18,912 bases of DNA from Bacteroidales bacterium (lineage in GTDB: Bacteria; Bacteroidota; Bacteroidia; Bacteroidales; WCHB1-69), in NCBI GenBank assembly GCA_016285615.1, contig JAEERB010000037.1, forward strand, positions 1-18,912. Reading direction: 5' to 3'. Positions 12,329 to 18,912 of this stretch are shown here, piece by piece; position 1 is the stretch's first letter; each line of letters starts with the position of its first letter. Under the pieces are notes generated by a model, which had not been told where the DNA came from, searched no databases, and saw only the letters and a list, made by a program, of their open reading frames with translations. A program made the translations under genes and the position numbers.

Positions 12329-14446
12329 ATGCTTTGCTCAAAACGAATAATATTACTCCTTGCCCTTTGTCTGCCTATATTTCTTTTTGCTAAAGATATT
12401 GATAAAGAACAACTTGTAAAATATGGTTGCAATGCATACAAGATGCGTGCCGGTGTTGCTTTGCAGCAAAAAGCTGCCATGCCAGCCGTTAATCGTGTGC
12501 AATACGTAGAGGAAAACGGTCAAACTTTGATGGCGGTCATCAATTTCGAAGGTAACGGCTTCATCATCATGAGTGCCGATGACGCCGCTCTGCCCGTGCT
12601 GGGCTATTCTACCGAGGGCTCCTTCGACCTCGACAGCGTGGCTCCGGCTGCCCTCTATTGGCTCGACTATCTGAAAGAGCAACTGCGCGATGTGAAGCGC
12701 AATAACCTGCCCGCCGACGCCCAGATTGCTTCGGCCTGGAAGACCGTGATGACGGGCAAGGCCACCACAGCTGACTCCAAAGGCTACGAAACTGCTGTAA
12801 CTCCGTTGATGCCTGCCCATTGGAATCAGAATCAATACTACAATTTTCTCTGTCCCATGGACAATCAAGCACCGGCAACTTACGACTCGCATGTTCCCTG
12901 CGGCTGTGTGGCTTTGGCTATGGCCATGATTATGTATTATTACAATTACCCGTTGGTAGGCTCTGGCTATAACAGCTATGCTTCTAATTATGGTACACAC
13001 GAGGTGAACTTTGCGATGCAAAACTACCGCTACGAGTTCATGCAGGATGTGTTAACCAATTACAATAATGAGGTAGCCAAGTTGATATATCATGCTGGTG
13101 TTAGTGTTAATATGAACTACGGTGCCGATGGTTCGGGTGCTTTTATGGCGACTTGCCGTGATGCTATGGTCAACAACTTCTTGTTCGAGCAGGATGCTGA
13201 ATTGCACTATCGTAACAGGCTCAATACCATGACGTGGACATCGACATTGAAGGCTATGTTGGATGCCAAACAGCCGATTCTCTATTCAGGATGCAGTAAA
13301 GAAGGTTGCCATGCCTTCATTTGTGACGGATATGATACGACGGGACTCTTCCATTTTAACTGGGGCTGGGGTGGCTCTGGCGACGGTTATTTTGAGGCCA
13401 GCAGCCTGAACAGCGGTGTGGGCGATTACCATTCGCAGCAGGCTATCATCAGGAACCTCTATCCTCGCAGCAACATTTATCCAACCTATTGCTCTTCGAA
13501 AACCATCGAGGCTGTTTCGGGAGTTTTGGAGGATGGCAGCGGCATCTATGATTATCGGGACAATCAGGAGTGTGTTTTCGTGATTGCGCCGCCAGAAGCC
13601 AATCAGTTTTCTTTCAAGATATTGTCGCTGAAGACTGAGGAAGGTCGCGACTCTGTATCTTTCTGGAATGGTCATCCTTCGAAAGGGAAACTGGTGAAGA
13701 CCTTTTCAGGTTCGGAATGTGACGGACAGTCGGTTAACTTTTATGGTGACACGGCTTATGTGATCTTCAAGACCAACGATTCGGTGACTGATGAGGGTTG
13801 GCGTATTAGTTATAATGTGCTTCGCGATGTGATGATGTGTTATAATAACAAGTTGATGCTCAATGAAAAAGATACCGTTTCCGATGGTAGTGGGGATAGC
13901 CAATATGCTTCCAATACGACCTGCAGTTGGTTGTTATATCCCCGAAAAGGTACTGGCATCAAAATTGATTTTCTTAAATTGGATATCAGCCCTGAAGATT
14001 TTGTGGCCATTTACGATGTACACTCTTCTCCTGCCAAATTGTTGGATTTATACACTGGCAACACGCTTCCGCGCAGCAAAGTGTACACCCTGACACGGCT
14101 GAAAGTGGTTTTCTGCTCAGATAATTATAGACAAGGTGATGGATTTAGGTTGGCGTACGAGGCGGTTTACAATATTTCGGTCGAAGATACGAAGAGTCTG
14201 ACCAACCAAATCAGCCTCTATCCTAATCCTGCCGAACATCAGGTAACGGTCAGATTGCCAGAGCAATGGATGGGTACATGCGACTTGTCGCTTTTCGATA
14301 TGACGGGCAAGTTGCTTAAGTCGGCTGCTGGTGAAGCTGGTGCAGAGATTCAATTCAATGTGGCCGAAATCCCCGCAGGGTTCTACATCCTCAAGGTGGC
14401 ACACGAAGGGACTGTTGTTTCCAAGAAACTGATTATCCAAAAGTAA
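12329..14446 (+). CDS. Secreted C10 (streptopain-like) cysteine protease with CUB-like domains and T9SS tail
   Basis: 705 residues. The signal peptide is residues 1-21. A Spi-like propeptide follows (QYVEENGQTLMAVINFEGNG, FIIMSADDAALPVLGYS, to about residue 120). The peptidase C10 domain covers about 155-380: the nucleophile lies in PCGCVALAMAMIMYYYNYP (Cys193), the general base in GCHAFICDGYD (His328), and the conserved FHFNWGWGGSGDGYF follows. Two CUB-like beta domains come next (about 388-497, starting CSSKTIEAVSGVLEDGSG, and 504-613, starting CYNNKLMLNEKDTVSDGSG). The C-terminal T9SS type A sorting domain (614-705) has ISLYPNPAEHQVTVRLPEQ, LFDMTGKLLKS and AGFYILKVAHEGTVVSKKL. The protein is inferred to be exported by Sec, moved across the outer membrane by T9SS and activated by propeptide removal. 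The usual Thr-Gly-Cys-Val-Ala-Thr reads Cys-Gly-Cys-Val-Ala-Leu here. anmK follows with only 4 bp between. Confidence 0.94.
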   Translation: MLCSKRIILLLALCLPIFLFAKDIDKEQLVKYGCNAYKMRAGVALQQKAAMPAVNRVQYVEENGQTLMAVINFEGNGFIIMSADDAALPVLGYSTEGSFDLDSVAPAALYWLDYLKEQLRDVKRNNLPADAQIASAWKTVMTGKATTADSKGYETAVTPLMPAHWNQNQYYNFLCPMDNQAPATYDSHVPCGCVALAMAMIMYYYNYPLVGSGYNSYASNYGTHEVNFAMQNYRYEFMQDVLTNYNNEVAKLIYHAGVSVNMNYGADGSGAFMATCRDAMVNNFLFEQDAELHYRNRLNTMTWTSTLKAMLDAKQPILYSGCSKEGCHAFICDGYDTTGLFHFNWGWGGSGDGYFEASSLNSGVGDYHSQQAIIRNLYPRSNIYPTYCSSKTIEAVSGVLEDGSGIYDYRDNQECVFVIAPPEANQFSFKILSLKTEEGRDSVSFWNGHPSKGKLVKTFSGSECDGQSVNFYGDTAYVIFKTNDSVTDEGWRISYNVLRDVMMCYNNKLMLNEKDTVSDGSGDSQYASNTTCSWLLYPRKGTGIKIDFLKLDISPEDFVAIYDVHSSPAKLLDLYTGNTLPRSKVYTLTRLKVVFCSDNYRQGDGFRLAYEAVYNISVEDTKSLTNQISLYPNPAEHQVTVRLPEQWMGTCDLSLFDMTGKLLKSAAGEAGAEIQFNVAEIPAGFYILKVAHEGTVVSKKLIIQK

Positions 14447-14450
14447 GGTG

Positions 14451-15512
14451 ATGGCTGAGGTCTATCATCTTCTCGGACTGATGTCTGGCACATCGCTCGA
14501 TGGGCTGGATATGGCTCTGTGCCGCTTTGTGTACAACGGTTCGAAGTGGCAATACGAGACGTTGCAGTGCGAGACAGCGCCCTATCCGTCGGAGCTCATC
14601 GATCGTTTGGCGGCTGCTTATAGCGGCACAGCATACGATTTGGCTGTGGCCGACCAGCGCTTGGGGCAGTTTATGGCCGATCAGGTGAATGCCTTTCTGG
14701 CTCATGCCGTGCTCCGTCCCGACTATATCGCGTCGCATGGGCATACCATCTTCCATCGGCCCGACCAGGGCATAACCACGCAGATTGGCAGCGGCGCTGT
14801 GCTGGCCGCACAGACGGGCATTCCCGTCATCTGCGACTTCCGTTCTGCCGATGTGGCGCTGGGCGGACAAGGTGCTCCGCTTGTGCCGGTTGGCGATGAA
14901 CTGCTGTTTGCCGACTATGACGCCTGCCTCAATTTAGGCGGCTTTTCCAATATCTCGTTCCGCCAGCGGGGCCACCGCGTGGCATTCGACGTCTCGCCGT
15001 GCAACATGGCGCTCAACGACCTGGCCCGCCAGTTAGGGCAGCCCTTCGATAAGGATGGCGTGATGGCCGCACAGGGAGCAGTGGTGCCGGCACTGTTGGA
15101 ACAGCTGAATGCCCTGCCGTTTTACGCTGTGCAGGGCAGCAAGTCGCTGGGACGCGAGTGGTACGAGCAGACATGTCAGCCCCTTGTGGCTGCTTGCGAT
15201 GCTTCGGTGCACGACAAGTTGCGCACCGTGACGGAACACATCGCCATACAGTTGGCAGCCGTCATTAATCAGGTTCAGGGCGACAAGGTGCTGGTGACTG
15301 GCGGCGGAGCCAAGAATAGTTTCCTGTTGCAGCGTGTGCGGGCACATAGCACGCATCAACTCATCGTGCCCGATGCGATGACGGTGGATTACAAAGAAGC
15401 TTTGATTTTCGCTTTCCTCGGCGTGTTGCGCCTTCGCGGTGAGGCGAACTGCCTGGCCGACGTGACGGGTGCCCCGAAAGACCATTGCTCGGGTACCATC
15501 TATGGCGTCTGA
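14451..15512 (+). CDS. anmK: Anhydro-N-acetylmuramic acid kinase
   Basis: 353 residues. AnmK phosphorylates and opens 1,6-anhydro-MurNAc to MurNAc-6-phosphate in cell-wall recycling. Family blocks are HLLGLMSGTSLDGLDMALCR (residues 6-25), IASHGHTIFHRP (93-104), CDFRSADVALGGQGAPLVPV (128-147), NLGGFSNIS (161-169), AFDVSPCNMALNDLA (178-192) with the catalytic-type Asp180, KVLVTGGGAKNSFLLQRV (279-296) for ATP, and the end DYKEALIFAFLG. The Asp loop reads D-V-S-P-C-N rather than the proteobacterial D-T-G-P-G-N. A GTG three bases earlier (14448) is an alternative start; I prefer the ATG because the family begins right there. It is probably co-transcribed with the protease gene and ends immediately against the convergent deacetylase-like gene, with no terminator hairpin between. 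Confidence 0.96.
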   Translation: MAEVYHLLGLMSGTSLDGLDMALCRFVYNGSKWQYETLQCETAPYPSELIDRLAAAYSGTAYDLAVADQRLGQFMADQVNAFLAHAVLRPDYIASHGHTIFHRPDQGITTQIGSGAVLAAQTGIPVICDFRSADVALGGQGAPLVPVGDELLFADYDACLNLGGFSNISFRQRGHRVAFDVSPCNMALNDLARQLGQPFDKDGVMAAQGAVVPALLEQLNALPFYAVQGSKSLGREWYEQTCQPLVAACDASVHDKLRTVTEHIAIQLAAVINQVQGDKVLVTGGGAKNSFLLQRVRAHSTHQLIVPDAMTVDYKEALIFAFLGVLRLRGEANCLADVTGAPKDHCSGTIYGV

Positions 15513-16847
15513 TTACAGTGATTGCAGAAACGCAAGGTAAACTTTCAGGTAATATTCTTCAAACTCTCTGATTGTGGTGTGGTTATGCCACAGGATGACC
15601 ATGTCGCCTTCCACGGCCATGCATTGGTGGTGTAGTCTGCGAATTTGTGCCAGCGCCGTGGGCGGATCCAGCTGTCGGTATTCAATTAGGGTGCCGTCCA
15701 TCACAATCAGCGGGTGCTCGATGACGCTGCTCTCTTGCTGCTGTTGCCAGTCGTAGAGCGGGTAGGGGTGGCAGGTACCGCAGCGGAACCCTTCGCGTTC
15801 GGCAAAGCCCAGGGTCGAGTCGTGCCGAATGCCGCAAGTTTGCCATGCCGCTAAGGATTGGTGCACGTCAAAGCGGAGGAAATGCTGGCGTGCGCAGTCG
15901 ATAGGCTGGTTGCAGGCGTGCTCCAGGGCTTCTTTCTCTTGTCGCAGTGTGTCGCCGCCGTCGTAACTGTCGTAGCTGCCGTGCAGGCCGAGTTGCATGC
16001 CCTGTTGTTTGATGATGTCAAAGCAGTGTTTCAACTCGGGTTGGCTGATGTCGTAGGTGGCATCCTTTTCGCCGTTGTGTAAAGCCTTGAAATGGAAGAT
16101 GGAGGTCAGTCCAGCCTCTTTCGAGGCTATGCAGAGTTGTTCAATGGCTTGTACCAGCGGATCGTTGCAGCGGTTGCGGAGGGTGGCCCTGCATTCGCTC
16201 CACGAGCGCAGCGCACGCTTCAGATTGTGTGCCTTGATGAGGTCGCCGCCAACCACGGTGCGCAGGTTTTGCATGAAGCCGCCGAAGCGGAAGAGCAGGT
16301 CTACATCGTGGGTGGGTACCACGCGGCCTTGTCGCGGGGTGATGAGCAGGCTGGGGATGAAGTCGGTCAGCAGTTGCCGCAAGAAGAGGCCATATTCGTC
16401 AACGATGGGAATCTCGACAAACTGATAGCGGCAGGCCAGGCTCCGCTGGTAGGGGAAGCGGCCGTGGCTGTCGCGGTCGGCGCAAATCATCTCTTCGTAG
16501 CGCGAGAGCAATATGAAAGGCAGGGAGAGGAGGTCGGCATGAATGTGCAGCGTATCACCCTCAAGGATAGCAGCATTCTGACTTTGCCCGCAGTAGAAGA
16601 TGGGGCAATCGCTCTGCCCGTCGTGGCTCTTGATGTGCGCCGGTGTCAGCTGGCCTTGCAGAAGATGGTTGAGCTTTTCTTCGTCAAGAAGGTGAAACAC
16701 AACGTGTTTGCCCTCCACAGGCTCTGTGCTGACCTGCATCCGTTCCATGTCGAAAATCGCTGGCAGTGGCTCGTTGGCCGGCAGGCCGGCGATGTCGAAC
16801 AGCCGTCGCAAGGTGTAATTTATGGCCGACAAAGGGAAAGGATACAT
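15513..16847 (-). CDS. Polysaccharide deacetylase-family protein (NodB-like)
   Basis: 444 residues from the chosen ATG. The C-terminal half has the degenerate NodB/CE4 arrangement known from Bacteroidota: PTHDVDLLFRF (metal Asp/His, residues about 179-188), LGLHGSYDSYDGG (His289), FLRFDVHQS, GIRHDSTLGFAEREGFRCGT (about 340-359) and VILWHNHT near the end. The N-terminal about 170 residues (MYPFPLSAINYTLRRLFDIA; LPFILLSRYEEM; HGRFP) match the domain usually paired with it, now called DUF7033 as I recall. The likely role is removal of acyl groups from a surface or cell-wall glycan; the substrate is unknown, and no signal peptide is seen, so it may act in the cytoplasm. An in-frame ATG 45 bp upstream (16892) is rejected because a TAnnTTTG promoter lies between the two. 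Confidence 0.85.
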   Translation of the reverse strand: MYPFPLSAINYTLRRLFDIAGLPANEPLPAIFDMERMQVSTEPVEGKHVVFHLLDEEKLNHLLQGQLTPAHIKSHDGQSDCPIFYCGQSQNAAILEGDTLHIHADLLSLPFILLSRYEEMICADRDSHGRFPYQRSLACRYQFVEIPIVDEYGLFLRQLLTDFIPSLLITPRQGRVVPTHDVDLLFRFGGFMQNLRTVVGGDLIKAHNLKRALRSWSECRATLRNRCNDPLVQAIEQLCIASKEAGLTSIFHFKALHNGEKDATYDISQPELKHCFDIIKQQGMQLGLHGSYDSYDGGDTLRQEKEALEHACNQPIDCARQHFLRFDVHQSLAAWQTCGIRHDSTLGFAEREGFRCGTCHPYPLYDWQQQQESSVIEHPLIVMDGTLIEYRQLDPPTALAQIRRLHHQCMAVEGDMVILWHNHTTIREFEEYYLKVYLAFLQSL

Positions 16848-16870
16848 GATAACTCGTTTGGTACAGAAGG

Positions 16871-16878
16871 CAAAAGTA
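16871..16878 (-). promoter_or_regulatory. Promoter -7 element of the deacetylase-like gene, which decides its start
   Basis: The minus strand reads TACTTTTG (TAnnTTTG), 23 bp before the ATG at 16847. It would fall inside the coding sequence if the upstream ATG were used, supporting the shorter protein. Confidence 0.65.
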
Positions 16879-16908
16879 CGCATATTTTTCATTGATAATT
16901 TGTTGTTT

Positions 16909-16942
16909 TTTGGGTTTTATACAAATAAAAGCCTTATTTTTG
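16909..16942 (+). promoter_or_regulatory. Promoter of the DUF62-type gene (-33 and -7)
   Basis: TTTG (16909-16912) is followed after 22 bp by TATTTTTG (16935-16942), a good Bacteroidota -33/-7 pair. The expected transcript begins about 50 bp before the ATG at 17002. Confidence 0.65.
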
Positions 16943-17001
16943 CTTTTCTTTTGAATCGTAATGATGAAAAAGAGACTTCATCCCAAGAAAACCATCTGTT
17001 C

Positions 17002-17775
17002 ATGAAGACCGTAACCCTTATCAGCGACTGGAAATTGAAGGACCCCTACGTGGCGATGTTCAAGGCTAAATTGGCTTCGATGTTGCCTGGGGCGCAGCAA
17101 TACGACATCACGCACGCCATCGACCTGTTCAACATTGAGCAGACCGCTTTTATCCTGAAGAATTCGTATAAGGCCTTTCCTGCTCATACACTGCATATTA
17201 TACTGACCGATGCGCCGATGGCGAACAATGTTTTTCCCGTCCTGGTGGAATACGACAAGCACTATTTCTTGGGTGAGGACAATGGCATTTTCTCGATGAT
17301 GTTCGACAATCCCGAACAGCTGAGGGCCTGCCAGTATCATCCCACCATCGACAATAGCGGTTATGTGGACAAACTTTTGGAGATGGCGCGCTGGCTGTTC
17401 ACCGACCAGCTGCAGGACCATACATCGCCCTATTCCTCTTTCAAACTCAGCTTGAAACGCACGGCCCTGTACGAGCCGCAACTGAACAAGATTACAGGAC
17501 GTGTGGCTTATATTGATGCCGTGTGCAACGCGGTGACCGACATTCCCGTGTCGATGTTCGAGGAGGTGCGCAACGGCCGTCCCTTTGTGGCTACATTGCC
17601 GTCATCGCCTTACCTGCGGATTACCAAGTGCTACGAGCATTACAACAAAACCGAGAAGGAGGCCTTTCTGGTTTACAATCAGCTTGGTTACGTCGAAATT
17701 GCCATGTACCGCAGCAATGTGGCTGTTTTGGCCGACATCAAAGTGGATGACACGGTGGAGATCATTTTTGGTTGA
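17002..17775 (+). CDS. DUF62-type SAM hydroxide adenosyltransferase-like protein (divergent)
   Basis: 257 residues from the ATG at 17002. The N-terminus TVTLISDWKLKDPYVAMFKA and the downstream DITHAIDLFNIEQTAFILKN and YFLGEDNGIFSMMFDN match the DUF62 family (SAM hydroxide adenosyltransferase/hydrolase, related to the SAM-dependent fluorinase and chlorinase). The last third (FEEVRNGRPFVATLPSSPYL, VYNQLGYVEIAMYRSNVAVL) is the family's C-terminal beta domain. Known members cleave S-adenosylmethionine with water to adenosine and methionine. The usual D-P-G-V-G-x-x-x-R loop reads T-D-A-P-M-A-N-N-V here (Asp70 kept, Arg not seen), so activity may differ. The frame is open back to 16822, but the promoter at 16909-16942 excludes those starts. 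It is transcribed divergently from the deacetylase-like gene. Confidence 0.85.
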   Translation: MKTVTLISDWKLKDPYVAMFKAKLASMLPGAQQYDITHAIDLFNIEQTAFILKNSYKAFPAHTLHIILTDAPMANNVFPVLVEYDKHYFLGEDNGIFSMMFDNPEQLRACQYHPTIDNSGYVDKLLEMARWLFTDQLQDHTSPYSSFKLSLKRTALYEPQLNKITGRVAYIDAVCNAVTDIPVSMFEEVRNGRPFVATLPSSPYLRITKCYEHYNKTEKEAFLVYNQLGYVEIAMYRSNVAVLADIKVDDTVEIIFG

Positions 17776-17903
17776 GGGTTGAAGTGAGAAGTGAATAGTG
17801 AGAAGTGAGAAAAGTTAAGAAGTTAAGGAACTAAGGAGCTAAGATGTTGTTGAAGTGTTTAATTGTTGAGTTAAGAATTATAGAATTATCGAGTTATAGA
17901 TAA
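17776..17903 (+). repeat. Low-complexity purine-rich intergenic repeat, copy 2
   Basis: The same word order as the copy at 4660-4773: GTGAATAGTGAGAAGTGAG, then an AAGTTAAG/AAGTTAAGGAAC block (22-nt exact match at 17810-17831), then TTATAGAATTATCGAGTTAT. It is followed by AT-rich words (GTGCATTGTGCATTGTGAAT) and a promoter. Confidence 0.8.
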
Positions 17904-17948
17904 ATTGAATCGTGCATTGTGCATTGTGAATTATGAATTTGTTTTTTG

Positions 17949-17956
17949 TATCTTTG
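17949..17956 (+). promoter_or_regulatory. Promoter -7 element of the DUF6913-like gene and dapA
   Basis: TATCTTTG in TTTTTTGTATCTTTGCAT fits TAnnTTTG, 24 bp before the ATG at 17981. A TTG at 17924-17926, 22 bp upstream, is a possible -33 element. The context is nearly the same as that of the mreC promoter. Confidence 0.7.
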
Positions 17957-17980
17957 CATTCTAAATAGGAAGCGATAAAT

Positions 17981-18526
17981 ATGTTTGCTTTTATCAAGAA
18001 ATTTTTCTTACGGAAGGCCTTAGAGGAGAATAAACATCCTCGCAATATCTATATTACCGCACTGCAGAAGGCAAGAAGCATAGGCATCCTTTGTGATATC
18101 ACCGACGAGGATTCCTACAAGCGCATCTTTTCTGTCTTCTCAAAACTGCAGCATGCGGGGCGCACCGTTTGGTTGATGGGCTATATTAACGATAAGGAGG
18201 TGCCTTTCTATTGTTTGCAGCAGTTGGCTGCCGACTACTTCTGTAACAAGGATTTAAATTGGTATGGCAAGCCTGAGAAAGTCCAGATTGACGACTTTAT
18301 GGAGCGTGAGTTCGATCTGCTGATAGATTTTACGAAACAACCGTTCCCCGTCATTCGCTACATGCTGACCTTGACGCAAGCTCATTTTATTGTTGGCTCG
18401 GCTAAAGAAAATGCAGATTTATACGATTTGTATATTGAAGGAGAAAACATCTATGACCATGTTACGCTGCTCGAACAGATCTCGCTTTATACTAAACAAT
18501 TAACTGGAGGAGAAGAAGCTTTATGA
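17981..18526 (+). CDS. DUF6913-like small cytoplasmic protein upstream of dapA
   Basis: 181 residues with no signal peptide or membrane segment. The sequence begins MFAFIKKFFLRKALEENKHP and contains SIGILCDITDEDSYKRIFSV, GRTVWLMGYINDKEVPFYC, REFDLLIDFTKQPFPVIRYM, AHFIVGSAKENADLYDLYIE, then a helical end (HVTLLEQISLYTKQLTGGEE). This pattern fits the Bacteroidota family named DUF6913, as far as I remember it; its function is unknown. The Asp-rich strands suggest an alpha/beta fold. It overlaps dapA by ATGA (18523-18526), so translation is coupled and a link to lysine or diaminopimelate synthesis is possible, though only by position. Confidence 0.75.
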   Translation: MFAFIKKFFLRKALEENKHPRNIYITALQKARSIGILCDITDEDSYKRIFSVFSKLQHAGRTVWLMGYINDKEVPFYCLQQLAADYFCNKDLNWYGKPEKVQIDDFMEREFDLLIDFTKQPFPVIRYMLTLTQAHFIVGSAKENADLYDLYIEGENIYDHVTLLEQISLYTKQLTGGEEAL

Positions 18527-18912
18527 AAAACAAGTTCAGAGGGGTAGGCGTAGCGTTGGTTACCCCCTTTACCCGTACAGGAGAAATTGATTTCGAGGGT
18601 CTGAAAAGACTGGTGAACGATATTATCGCCAATGGTGTTGACTATGTGGTGGCCTTGGGAACTACGAGCGAAAGCCCTACCTTGTCGGAAGAGGAAAAAC
18701 AGGCCGTCGTTGCAACGGTAGTTGAGACGGTGAACCATCGTGTGCCTGTGGTGATGGGCTTGGGAGGCCCTTCAACCTATGATATTCTGAATAAGATAGA
18801 TGAGACCGACTTCTCGGGCGTGGATGCCGTTCTGTCGGTGACGCCTTATTATAACCGCCCGTCACAATCAGCTCTGTATGGGCACTATAAGGTGACTTCT
18901 GAACACTCACCG
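18523..18912 (+). CDS. dapA: 4-hydroxy-tetrahydrodipicolinate synthase, N-terminal part (cut by window end)
   Basis: 130 codons are visible, open to the last base, of about 295 expected. DapA condenses pyruvate with aspartate semialdehyde, the first committed step to diaminopimelate and lysine. Family motifs: GVGVALVTPFTRTGEIDFEG (residues 7-26), ALGTTSESPTLSEEEK (44-59, Thr47 and Thr48 in the pyruvate pocket), PVVMGLGG (75-82) and SVTPYYNRPSQSALYGHYK (105-123, with the Tyr-Tyr pair at 109-110). The Schiff-base lysine lies beyond the window. The Gly-Glu of the common G-T-T-G-E is Ser-Glu here. The ATG overlaps the stop of the DUF6913-like gene; GGAGGAG at 18506-18512, about 10 bp upstream, is an unusually good Shine-Dalgarno for this phylum. 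Confidence 0.96.
   Translation, partial: MKNKFRGVGVALVTPFTRTGEIDFEGLKRLVNDIIANGVDYVVALGTTSESPTLSEEEKQAVVATVVETVNHRVPVVMGLGGPSTYDILNKIDETDFSGVDAVLSVTPYYNRPSQSALYGHYKVTSEHSP

Noticed and set aside
12353..13021. 222-codon minus-strand frame over the C10 protease
   Set aside because: Antisense to the signal peptide, propeptide and catalytic Cys region of a clear protease; no motif or start signal of its own.
14448..14450. GTG as start of anmK
   Set aside because: ATG follows immediately at 14451 and family proteins begin at about that residue; the difference is one residue and GTG starts are less common.
16092..16895. Long plus-strand open frame (267 codons) across the deacetylase-like gene
   Set aside because: It is antisense to a recognisable deacetylase with conserved motifs; its product is low-complexity Val/Ala/Glu/Gly-rich, typical of a shadow frame in GC-rich coding DNA.
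16822..17001. N-terminal extension of the DUF62-type protein
   Set aside because: A -33/-7 promoter pair lies inside it and the family's first strand begins at the Met encoded at 17002.
1..18912. CRISPR array, tRNA, rRNA, integrase or prophage genes
   Set aside because: I saw no regularly spaced direct repeats with unique spacers, no tRNA-like cloverleaf ending in a CCA-type acceptor, no rRNA core sequence and no integrase motif. The low-complexity repeats at 4660 and 17776 are irregular and lack spacers.

Overview
The window is chromosomal DNA of a Bacteroidota bacterium, most likely order Bacteroidales and probably gut- or host-associated. Several signs agree: promoters of the TAnnTTTG (-7) type in front of most transcription units, weak or absent Shine-Dalgarno sequences, two proteins with type IX secretion (T9SS) sorting-domain sequence, a FISUMP-domain protein, a double-hotdog acyl-ACP thioesterase, and Bacteroidota-type versions of SerRS, DapA and a DUF6089-like barrel. 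I cannot name the species.

Left edge (1-1867), accessory. The 3' end of an Rhs-family polymorphic toxin gene carries an AT-rich tip with a metzincin-type zinc protease motif (HEIGHSLGIGH plus a downstream Met). An ATGA overlap joins it to a small exported protein that is a candidate immunity protein. A frameshifted and truncated IS256-family transposase remnant follows, then the terminator of the facing serS gene.

1868-4550, minus strand: an apparent operon of a DUF6089-like outer-membrane barrel gene, cdd (cytidine deaminase) and serS (seryl-tRNA synthetase). 4876-7797, plus strand: mreC-mreD, tpiA and an acyl-ACP thioesterase gene form a tight unit with housekeeping roles in cell shape, glycolysis and fatty-acid release. 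No mreB lies upstream and no mrdA/rodA downstream.

8025-10911, plus strand, AT-rich and accessory: two paralogous small lipoproteins and a 550-residue exported protein with an internal T9SS-like domain, an Fn3-like domain and a C-terminal FISUMP domain. The lipoprotein pair and the FISUMP gene are each preceded by a copy of the same promoter/leader cassette, which contains a T10 tract. A vestigial gene start sits between them.

10991-18912, mostly core: hutI (minus) diverges from a secreted C10 (streptopain-like) protease with two CUB-like domains and a T9SS tail. anmK is coupled to the protease gene and converges on a polysaccharide deacetylase-like gene. That gene diverges from a DUF62-type (SAM hydroxide adenosyltransferase-like) gene with an unusual active-site region. 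Last come a small DUF6913-like gene and the 5' part of dapA, coupled by an ATGA overlap.

Two kinds of dispersed non-coding repeat stand out. One is a purine-rich, low-complexity element upstream of both mreC and the DUF6913/dapA unit. The other is a roughly 27-bp REP-like palindrome just downstream of cdd and of the thioesterase gene. I found no rRNA, tRNA, CRISPR array or intact mobile element.
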